Part shown: in pieces, positions 57,885-64,000 of the stretch
How the letters are laid out: every line of letters begins with the position of its first letter
Position numbering within the stretch: the first letter of the stretch is position 1
Origin: G963665925 sp963665925
GTDB taxonomy: Bacteria > Bacillota > Clostridia > Peptostreptococcales > Acidaminobacteraceae
Reading direction: 5' to 3'
NCBI GenBank assembly: GCA_963665925.1
Contig: OY762511.1
Span: forward strand, 1,860,001 to 1,924,000
Length of the DNA: 64,000 nucleotides
Translations under genes and position numbers: made by a program
Notes under the pieces: generated by a model
Database searches by the model: none
What the model saw: the letters and a program-made list of their open reading frames with translations, nothing else
What the model was told of the DNA's origin: nothing

Positions 57885-59117
57885 ATGAGTAATGTAAAAC
57901 AGCTTGGTATCAACGGTTTAGGCCGTATTGGAAAACTTACACTTTGGAACTTTTTAAACAGCGACAGATTCGATGGCTTTGTAATCAATGCAGGTCGAGA
58001 GGTTGGTCAGTCTTTTGAAGACATGCTGGATTTCATACTTACTGATAGTACATACGGGTCTCTGGAGCGTTTCCTATATGGATATACAGGTGGAAAATGT
58101 GCAGTGGAAATCATTAATGAAGATACCTGCGAAGCCATGATTAATGGAAAGCACGTCAAGGTGCTGACTTCTGCGAGAAATCCCAAGGAAATCGGATGGG
58201 ATTCGGAAAATGTTGATATTGTTGTAGACTGCACAGGCGTGTTTCTTGATCCAAACAAGGATGCAGACGCCAAGGGCGGCAGTGTGAAGGGGCATCTCAA
58301 GAGTGGTGCAAAGAAGGTTATCTGCAGTGCGCCATTCAAGCTTTCTGACGATAAAGACATCCCTGAAGATGCCATCATGACAGTCTTTGGCATCAATCAC
58401 GAGACATATGACCATGACAAGCACCATGTTCTTTCTTCTGCAAGCTGCACAACGACAGCACTTTCGCATATGATGAAGCCACTGCTTGACCATACGCAGA
58501 CAAATCGCATCATTACGGCGAGCATGTCTACAATCCATGCTTCAACGAACAATCAGACCATTCTGGATGGTGTTCCGAAGTCAGGTGCAAAGGACCTGCG
58601 CAGAAACCGTTCTGTTTTCAATAACATTATCCTGACATCGACGGGTGCTGCAAAAGCCCTTGAAGTGGTTATGCCAGGTATCAAAGACATAGGCTTCATG
58701 GCGGATTCCGTTAGAATTCCAGCCAATACGGTTTCGCTTGTTTCTTTAAACATTACATTCCGCTCCGCACTTGACTCGAAAGGCGAGCCGGTAATAGACA
58801 AGGAATTTCTGAATAACCTCTATAAAAATGCAGCGGAAGATGACTCACACGGACTTCTGGAGTTTTCGGACCGCCAAAATGTCTCTTCGGACATTCGAGG
58901 CAGAAAGGCTTCAGTAGTCATTGAAGGCTTTGAGACACATACAAAGACAGGCTTCATTGCCCTGCCAAAGGAAATTTTATTTGATTATGGCTGCGCAGGT
59001 GAAATCAAGTTGCCTGTAACCCATGCGAAAATATTCGGATGGTATGACAATGAGTTTGGCAATTACGTAAACTCTTTGTCGAACTTGGTTTGTCACGTTG
59101 ACGACCAGATGAAATAA
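57885..59117 (+). CDS. atypical long glyceraldehyde-3-phosphate dehydrogenase (410 aa)
   Basis: Start GINGLGRIGKLTLWNFL is the NAD-binding fold of GAPDH, and the catalytic Cys lies in SSASCTTTALSHMMKP, where common GAPDH reads S-N-A-S-C-T-T-N. Further family blocks: STIHASTNNQ (in place of the usual H-S-Y-T), RRNRSVFNNIILTSTGAAKA, RIPANTVSLV and WYDNEFGNYVNSLS. It is about 75 residues longer than standard Gap proteins, with insertions in the first half. It is probably a paralogue of the glycolytic enzyme; oxidation of GAP or of another aldehyde are both possible. ATG 57885 with AGGAGG. No other glycolytic gene is adjacent. Confidence 0.88.
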   Translation: MSNVKQLGINGLGRIGKLTLWNFLNSDRFDGFVINAGREVGQSFEDMLDFILTDSTYGSLERFLYGYTGGKCAVEIINEDTCEAMINGKHVKVLTSARNPKEIGWDSENVDIVVDCTGVFLDPNKDADAKGGSVKGHLKSGAKKVICSAPFKLSDDKDIPEDAIMTVFGINHETYDHDKHHVLSSASCTTTALSHMMKPLLDHTQTNRIITASMSTIHASTNNQTILDGVPKSGAKDLRRNRSVFNNIILTSTGAAKALEVVMPGIKDIGFMADSVRIPANTVSLVSLNITFRSALDSKGEPVIDKEFLNNLYKNAAEDDSHGLLEFSDRQNVSSDIRGRKASVVIEGFETHTKTGFIALPKEILFDYGCAGEIKLPVTHAKIFGWYDNEFGNYVNSLSNLVCHVDDQMK

Positions 59118-59154
59118 CAAAAAAAATTGAAAATCAAGCTATTGTCTATAATAG

Positions 59155-59188
59155 GGAGTTAACTTTCAACAAAGTTGACTCTCTTTTT
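59155..59188 (+). terminator. rho-independent terminator
   Basis: GAGTTAACTTT / AAAGTTGACTC (one mismatch) followed by TCTTTTT. Confidence 0.88.
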
Positions 59189-59358
59189 GTATGAAAAATT
59201 TTGAAGGAGAGTACGAATCATAATAATTACTTTTTACAGCCAAATATGAAATTGCGAACTTCGCAGAAATCCACTAATATTAAATGGTAATTGAATTTTA
59301 GAAAAGCTAGTCGGAGGAATTCGAAATAGGTTTTACAGAGGAAACTCTAGGGGGTGCA

Positions 59359-61389
59359 ATGAGCAACGAGATAATTATCATATCAACGACCTCAGCGGTG
59401 ACTAAAAAAGTGGAAGAAGTGCTTCGGAAAAGAGAGCTTGATTATCCAGTGTTTGAAGCCACTATGGCAAGAGCACTTGCAGTTTCAAAACGAGAAATCG
59501 AAAAAGGCACTAAGGTAATAGTTTGTAGAGGGGGAACAACAGACTATTTAAGAAGTCGGGTGGATGTTCCAGTTGTAGATATTCGACATGGTTTCATTGA
59601 TGTTCATATTACAATTGAAAAAGCAAAGACAATTTCCAAAAATATTGGTGTGATTGCTTACAGTAACTTTTGTGAAGCTGTTATGGATTATCAAGCAATT
59701 ATGAATGAAGACATTCCCATTGCAGAATTGAACAATGACCAAGAGATTGATACGCATATGCGTATTTTCAAGAAAAATGGAATTGATGTCATTATAGGCG
59801 GTTTTCAAGTTTCGGAGTATTCTCATCGATATGGCCTATATCACATAATGGGAGATGCAGATTTCACTTCCATAGATCAGTCTCTTAATGAGGCAATACA
59901 CGATTTGAAAGTAGAACAGGAACGCGAGGCGAAGTACCAAACAATCAATGCCATTCTAGACTGTACCTCTGAAGGTATTATTGCAATCGAGCGAAATGGA
60001 GAAATTATTCATATTAATGAAATTGCCAAGCAGATACTAGGATATCAGTCTGAGTTGCATATTAATCAAATCTTACCTGAATCAAAACTCTTGGATAGTG
60101 CACTGTCTGGAAAAGAGTATTTCAGCGATTTCATGAAAATTGGATCGAACTCAATTATCGTAAGCAGTGTTCCTATTAAAATTGAAGATCACACAATTGG
60201 AGCTGTAGCGACAATTCAAGAAGAAGATAAAATCCAACATATTGATAGTGAAATTAGAAAGAAAAATTTGGGGAATGGCTATTTCGCTAAAAAACGGTTC
60301 AGGGATATCATTGGAAACTCGCCTGAAATTAATGCTGTCATCAATCGAGCAGCCAAGTATGCCAAGGCAGACAGCACAATTTTAATTCATGGTGAAACAG
60401 GTACAGGAAAGGAAGTGTTCGCGCAAAGCATTCATAATTATAGTAAAAGAAAGAATCAACCCTTTGTTGCAGTGAACTGTGCGGCTCTGCCTGAAAATGT
60501 GTTGGAAAGTGAACTGTTTGGCTACGTCAAAGGTGCATTCACAGGTGCAAATGTTGAGGGAAAATCAGGCATCTTTGAACTCGCCCATAAAGGCACGGTT
60601 TTCCTAGATGAAATTGGCGAAATTTCTACAGCTGTTCAGGTGAAATTGTTACGTGTATTACAAGAAAAGGAAGTTTCTAGGATTGGTGATGATAAAGTCA
60701 TTCCGATTGATGTACGAGTTCTGGCAGCGACAAACAAGAATCTGATTGAAGAAATACAGCATAACCGATTTAGAGAAGATCTATACTTTAGACTCAATGT
60801 TCTTGAACTTGAAATTCCTCCTTTAAGGGAACGGAAAACGGATATTGTGGACCTTATTGACCATTTCATTAAGGAAAAGACAAATCGAAGAATGATCATT
60901 CCAGAAGAGGCAATACATGTATTTGAACAGTATGATTGGCCTGGAAATGTGCGACAGCTTTCAAATGTGATGGAGCGGTTGGTTGTACTGTGTGATGACG
61001 GCGTCATAGATACGGAAATGGCACATGTTGTTCTTAAAGATATGCGTTTCAAAAAAGAAGTATCTTTAGAAGTTAAACAAAAGGCAACGACAGAGGTTGA
61101 ACTGAAGCTTATCAGTATTATTGAAGAAATGTTGAGCGGAAAAGATCGCTACTTCTTCCCAGAGCGTGTAGAAGACCAAAGTACTCAGCCAATTGAGAAA
61201 ATGGACTTCGAAGGCATTTCAGATACAGCCTTTGATATGAGTATTTATCTTAATGGACTTGAAAAGCAAATTATTGAAGATACATTGATTAAGCATGGTG
61301 GAAATCGTGAGGAAACTGCTAATTTTTTGGGAATGAGCAAGGCAACCTTGTGGAGGAAAATGAAAAAGTTAGAAATTGATGATCTTTAA
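59359..61389 (+). CDS. PrpR-type sigma-54-dependent activator (676 aa)
   Basis: Enhancer-binding protein with an N-terminal PrpR_N sensor (about 1-185: VIVCRGGTTDYLRSRVDVPVVDI is the family signature), a PAS domain (about 200-300), AAA+ domain (Walker A GETGTGKE, loop GAFTGA, VFLDEIGEIS) and a C-terminal Fis HTH (GGNREETANFLGMSKATLWRKMKKL). PrpR proteins sense small catabolic acids such as 2-methylcitrate; the inducer here is unknown. RBS GGGGGTG. It presumably activates the sigma-54 promoter at 61582, driving the dehydrogenase/RraA/TctC genes. Base composition is richer in A/T than the genes before it. Confidence 0.94.
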   Translation: MSNEIIIISTTSAVTKKVEEVLRKRELDYPVFEATMARALAVSKREIEKGTKVIVCRGGTTDYLRSRVDVPVVDIRHGFIDVHITIEKAKTISKNIGVIAYSNFCEAVMDYQAIMNEDIPIAELNNDQEIDTHMRIFKKNGIDVIIGGFQVSEYSHRYGLYHIMGDADFTSIDQSLNEAIHDLKVEQEREAKYQTINAILDCTSEGIIAIERNGEIIHINEIAKQILGYQSELHINQILPESKLLDSALSGKEYFSDFMKIGSNSIIVSSVPIKIEDHTIGAVATIQEEDKIQHIDSEIRKKNLGNGYFAKKRFRDIIGNSPEINAVINRAAKYAKADSTILIHGETGTGKEVFAQSIHNYSKRKNQPFVAVNCAALPENVLESELFGYVKGAFTGANVEGKSGIFELAHKGTVFLDEIGEISTAVQVKLLRVLQEKEVSRIGDDKVIPIDVRVLAATNKNLIEEIQHNRFREDLYFRLNVLELEIPPLRERKTDIVDLIDHFIKEKTNRRMIIPEEAIHVFEQYDWPGNVRQLSNVMERLVVLCDDGVIDTEMAHVVLKDMRFKKEVSLEVKQKATTEVELKLISIIEEMLSGKDRYFFPERVEDQSTQPIEKMDFEGISDTAFDMSIYLNGLEKQIIEDTLIKHGGNREETANFLGMSKATLWRKMKKLEIDDL

Positions 61390-61450
61390 CGTATTAAAAT
61401 TTAACTTAAATGTATGATAATTAAAAAATTCACAGTGTAAAACTGTTCGC

Positions 61451-61478
61451 GTTTCAATAATGAAACAAAAACGTTTCA
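61451..61478. promoter_or_regulatory. candidate enhancer (UAS) for the PrpR-type activator, GTTTCA-N4-TGAAAC
   Basis: Perfect inverted repeat GTTTCA (61451-61456) / TGAAAC (61461-61466) followed by another half-site GTTTCA (61473-61478). It is centred about 124 bp upstream of the -24 box, a normal enhancer distance for sigma-54 activators. Confidence 0.55.
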
Positions 61479-61581
61479 ACAAACGTTTTCCGAATTCGAA
61501 TTTGAAATACATTGAGTATTCTTTAACAACAAATTGCACGCACACATTGAAAAGTAGCAATTTTTGCACGATATCCAAAAT

Positions 61582-61597
61582 TGGCACGCTGCTTGCG
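61582..61597 (+). promoter_or_regulatory. sigma-54 promoter, TGGCAC-N5-TTGCG
   Basis: TGGCAC (61582-61587), GCTGC, TTGCG (61593-61597), 42 bases before the dehydrogenase start. The flanks AAAAT and TTAT are the same as at 37828. Confidence 0.9.
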
Positions 61598-61638
61598 TTA
61601 TTAGATGGCAACGTTAATCATGAAAGGAGTGAAATCGT

Positions 61639-62604
61639 GTGAAGGTTGCATTGGTTGGAATTTTTCCGACAGGAACACATGACATGTTTAAGGAGATGCT
61701 TCCCAAAGAACTTTTTGAAGTTGAAATTATAGATACTGACGAAAAGTATAAGAATCTGACAGATGCAGACATTATGGTGCTGAGGCTGTTTAAGATCACG
61801 CGGGAAGACATTGAACGAAACAGAAATTTGAAGATGATTCAGAAGTGGGGGGCTGGATACGATACGATTGATATTGAAGCTGCGGGTCAGTATGGCGTGT
61901 ATGTTAGTAACTCACCTGGTGCAAACTCCTATGCTGTTGCAGAAATCGCAGTGCTTCAAATGCTGTCTGTATATCGAAACTTGATTATTCAAGACAGTGC
62001 TATGCGAAGTGGGGAATGGACTAAAACAAAATATGTTGATCGGTCTTATTGCATCTTGGACAAAGTTGTCGGGCTTGTTGGATGTGGGAATATTGGCAGG
62101 GATGTCGCAAAGCGTGTACAGGCTTTTGGAGCATCGGTTCAGTATTACGACATGTTTAGAATGTCAGAAGAAGATGAAAAAGCACTTGATATGAAATATG
62201 TGGAGATGGATGAGCTTTTTAAGAGTTCAGATATCATCAGTTTACATCTACCATTAAATGAAAGTACAAGGAACATAGTTGACAAAGAGAAGATTGCTTT
62301 AATGAAACCTACGGCTATTATTATTAATACTTCAAGAGGCGGAACAATCAACGAATCTGATTTGATTGACGCACTGAACGAAAATCGAATTCTTGGCGCG
62401 GGGTTGGATTGTATTGAAAGGGAACCTGTTGAAGCGGACGACCCAATACTTAAAGCACCTAACGTGACACTCACACCGCATATAGGGGGAACATCGGCTG
62501 ACTTACTAGGTCATATGGTTCCACTAATGGCAGAAAACATCATTAGATTTAAAAAGGGCAAAGAAGCAAAATATGTTGTTAATAGAGAGTATTTGGTGCA
62601 ATAA
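61639..62604 (+). CDS. D-isomer-specific 2-hydroxyacid dehydrogenase (321 aa)
   Basis: Third 2-hydroxyacid dehydrogenase of the window. Loop GCGNIG at 148-153; catalytic Arg233 (NTSRGG), Glu262 (REPVEA) and His281 (TPHIGG). Starts with GTG after AAGGAG. First gene of the sigma-54-driven catabolic set with an RraA-like protein and a TctC-type binding protein, so it probably oxidises an imported hydroxyacid (inference). Confidence 0.92.
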   Translation: MKVALVGIFPTGTHDMFKEMLPKELFEVEIIDTDEKYKNLTDADIMVLRLFKITREDIERNRNLKMIQKWGAGYDTIDIEAAGQYGVYVSNSPGANSYAVAEIAVLQMLSVYRNLIIQDSAMRSGEWTKTKYVDRSYCILDKVVGLVGCGNIGRDVAKRVQAFGASVQYYDMFRMSEEDEKALDMKYVEMDELFKSSDIISLHLPLNESTRNIVDKEKIALMKPTAIIINTSRGGTINESDLIDALNENRILGAGLDCIEREPVEADDPILKAPNVTLTPHIGGTSADLLGHMVPLMAENIIRFKKGKEAKYVVNREYLVQ

Positions 62605-62616
62605 TTGGAGGAAAAT

Positions 62617-63312
62617 ATGCCAGTAGGAAATAGAGTATTTATGAAGCGAGAATTACCAGATCAAAAAATCATCAATGGGTTCAAGGGAATCCCGGCAGCA
62701 AATATCGAAGATTGTATGAATCGTATTTATGGATTAAATCCAGAAATTCGATTGATGTCCAATCCAAAAGAAAGCATGGTGGGTGTTGCTGTTACCGTTA
62801 AAACACGACCAGGCGACAATCTAATGATTCACCAAGCACTTGAAATGGCAGGACCTGGCGATATCATCATTGTTTCAAATGAAGGTGACCATAGTCGCGC
62901 TCTCATTGGAGAAGTAATGGCGTGTTATGCGCAGTATACACGCAAATTGGCAGGACTGGTTTTCGATGGTGCAATTCGTGACATTGATGAAATCTCTCAA
63001 ATGGAGTTGCCTGTATATGCGACAGGGTTTACGCCGAGCGGCCCTTTTAAAGAGGGGCCAGGTGAAGTAAATGTACCGATTGCAATTGGTGGTGTACCTG
63101 TGAACCCGGGTGATATTTTGGTAGGGGATGGCGATGGCATTATCGTTATACCAAGATGTGATGCTGAAGCAGTTCTTGCTGAAGCCGTACTTGTCGCTGA
63201 AAAGGATAGCGCCAAAGTAAAAGCTGCTAAAGATGGAACTGCAGATAAAAAGTGGGTTGTAGAGAAGCTTGAAAGCAAAGAATGCGAGTTTATAGAAGCG
63301 GTCTATAAATAA
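62617..63312 (+). CDS. RraA family protein / HMG-aldolase-like (231 aa)
   Basis: RraA fold (GIPAANIEDCMNRIYGL, TVKTRPGDNLMIHQALEMAGPGDIIIV, LAGLVFDGAIRDIDE, GDILVGDGDGIIVIP). Family members are either RNase E inhibitors or metal-dependent aldolases/decarboxylases of 4-hydroxy-4-methyl-2-oxoglutarate or oxaloacetate. The RDIDE motif and the catabolic neighbourhood favour an aldolase or decarboxylase. ATG 62617 with TTGGAGG; the in-frame TTG at 62605 lies inside that site. Confidence 0.88.
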   Translation: MPVGNRVFMKRELPDQKIINGFKGIPAANIEDCMNRIYGLNPEIRLMSNPKESMVGVAVTVKTRPGDNLMIHQALEMAGPGDIIIVSNEGDHSRALIGEVMACYAQYTRKLAGLVFDGAIRDIDEISQMELPVYATGFTPSGPFKEGPGEVNVPIAIGGVPVNPGDILVGDGDGIIVIPRCDAEAVLAEAVLVAEKDSAKVKAAKDGTADKKWVVEKLESKECEFIEAVYK

Positions 63313-63335
63313 TTAATCAAAATGGGAGGATGAAA

Positions 63336-64000
63336 ATGAGAAAAGATTTTTTCAAAAAGGGGATATTATTAATGTTGGCGGTACTGATGGTGTTCGGAAC
63401 TGCCTGTAGTAAGGGTGAAGAGCCTGCGGCAAGTTCAGAACAAGCAACAGCAACTTCGGCACCGGAAAAAGATAAAGATGCGTGGCCAAACAAGACGATT
63501 CAAATTACAGTTCCGTATAATGCAGGTGGGGATACGGACTTATATTGCCGTACCGTGGCAGAATACCTTCAAGAGGAACTTGGAGAAACAATGATTGTTG
63601 TCAATACATCGGGTGCAAGTGGCATGAATGCGGCACATGCAGTTATGGATACAAAGCCGGATGGTTATAATGTGCTATTCAGACATACCGCACAGCTGAT
63701 CACTGAAGCAACGGGACTTGCTGATCTGTCTTACACAGATGACATGGAACTTGCTGGTACAGCGATTGAGGACAGTACATACACACTTGTAGTACGTAAG
63801 GATTCGGGCTTTAAAACTGCAAAAGATTTGGTTGATTTCGCAAAAGCAAATCCAAACAAACTCACTTTCTCAAATGTACACGGTTCAGTAACACATTATG
63901 TAAGCGTACAAATGAAAGAAGCTATGGGTATCGAGTTTAAAGATCTGGATGTAGGATCATCAAGTGCTGACAGAACAGCTGCATTCATGGGTGGTCAAGT
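63336..64000 (+). CDS. TctC/Bug family tripartite tricarboxylate transporter binding lipoprotein, 3' truncated by window
   Basis: 221 complete codons are visible and the frame is open at the window edge. A lipoprotein signal (FGTAC-S) and an S/A/T/E-rich linker are followed by the Bug fold: WPNKTIQITVPYNAGGDTDLYCRTVAEYL, ASGMNAAHAVMDTKPDGYNVLF and AKANPNKLTFSN. It captures a carboxylic acid for a TctAB permease expected just downstream. GGGAGG precedes the ATG. Third gene of the sigma-54-controlled set. Confidence 0.93.
   Translation, partial: MRKDFFKKGILLMLAVLMVFGTACSKGEEPAASSEQATATSAPEKDKDAWPNKTIQITVPYNAGGDTDLYCRTVAEYLQEELGETMIVVNTSGASGMNAAHAVMDTKPDGYNVLFRHTAQLITEATGLADLSYTDDMELAGTAIEDSTYTLVVRKDSGFKTAKDLVDFAKANPNKLTFSNVHGSVTHYVSVQMKEAMGIEFKDLDVGSSSADRTAAFMGGQ

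Noticed and set aside
1..64000. CRISPR arrays, tRNA and rRNA genes, prophage
   Set aside because: No regular spaced repeats, no tRNA cloverleaf with CCA-type end, no rRNA-like stretch and no phage structural genes were seen on reading both strands; the only mobile element is the IS150-like copy.

Overview
The window looks like chromosome from an anaerobic, low-to-mid G+C Firmicute of the class Clostridia, probably an amino-acid or peptide fermenter. The evidence is indirect: consistently strong AGGAGG-type ribosome binding sites, many U-tailed hairpin terminators, indolepyruvate:ferredoxin oxidoreductase (IorAB), an old-yellow-enzyme/dienoyl-CoA-reductase-like flavoprotein, an oxalate/formate-antiporter-family MFS carrier, several TRAP systems, a probable selenoprotein, and sigma-54 activators next to sigma-54 promoters. 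I cannot name the genus. No rRNA, tRNA or CRISPR array was seen, and no gene-free stretch exceeds about 300 bases.

Layout. 1-6.3 kb: the 3' part of an ammonium transporter fused to a PII domain, then a 2-hydroxyacid dehydrogenase, a MATE exporter, a HisC-like aminotransferase and a second 2-hydroxyacid dehydrogenase. 6.4-11.6 kb: a TetM-like translational GTPase fused to a YacP/Rae1-like NYN nuclease, an ArsC/Spx-like protein whose catalytic Cys position is an in-frame TGA (candidate selenocysteine), a nitroreductase and a PAS-GGDEF diguanylate cyclase. 11.7-15.6 kb: an ene-reductase plus OFA-family carrier, divergent from a PadR regulator with an exact ATGT-N8-ACAT operator. 15.8-19.2 kb: a membrane histidine kinase and a REC-DUF3369-HD-GYP response regulator. 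19.5-21.9 kb: iorAB. 22-27.7 kb: a TetR-controlled esterase/TRAP operon and an Mpv17-like membrane protein sharing the same operator. 27.8-29.3 kb: an IS150-type (IS3 family) element lying in the loop of a terminator.

29.3-41 kb: a YfcC-type carrier and M20 amidohydrolase behind a sigma-54 promoter with their own activator, then an SBP-domain sensor kinase, an NtrC-type regulator and a second sigma-54 promoter driving a TAXI-type TRAP transporter. 41-44 kb: an RpiR regulator and an exported FMN/FAD fumarate-reductase-like enzyme. 44-47.8 kb: an IclR regulator facing a YjiH carrier and aminotransferase, with two perfect IclR-type palindromes around the promoter. 48-52.5 kb: lrgAB, then a probable envelope-stress set of two SHOCT miniproteins, an OmpR/kinase pair and a secreted Gly/Tyr/Met-rich protein, linked by a shared direct-repeat box. 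52.7-57 kb: an unrecognised 1,095-residue exported or anchored protein paired with a double zinc-ribbon protein, the best candidate for an undescribed system. 57-64 kb: an SDR, an atypical long GAPDH, a PrpR-type sigma-54 activator and, behind a third sigma-54 promoter, a 2-hydroxyacid dehydrogenase, an RraA/aldolase-like protein and a TctC-type binding protein cut by the window end.

The recurring design is small self-contained modules: a local regulator, a recognisable operator or sigma-54 promoter, a transporter for an organic or amino acid, and one or two enzymes (aminotransferase, 2-hydroxyacid dehydrogenase, amidohydrolase, ene-reductase). Substrates cannot be read from the sequence.
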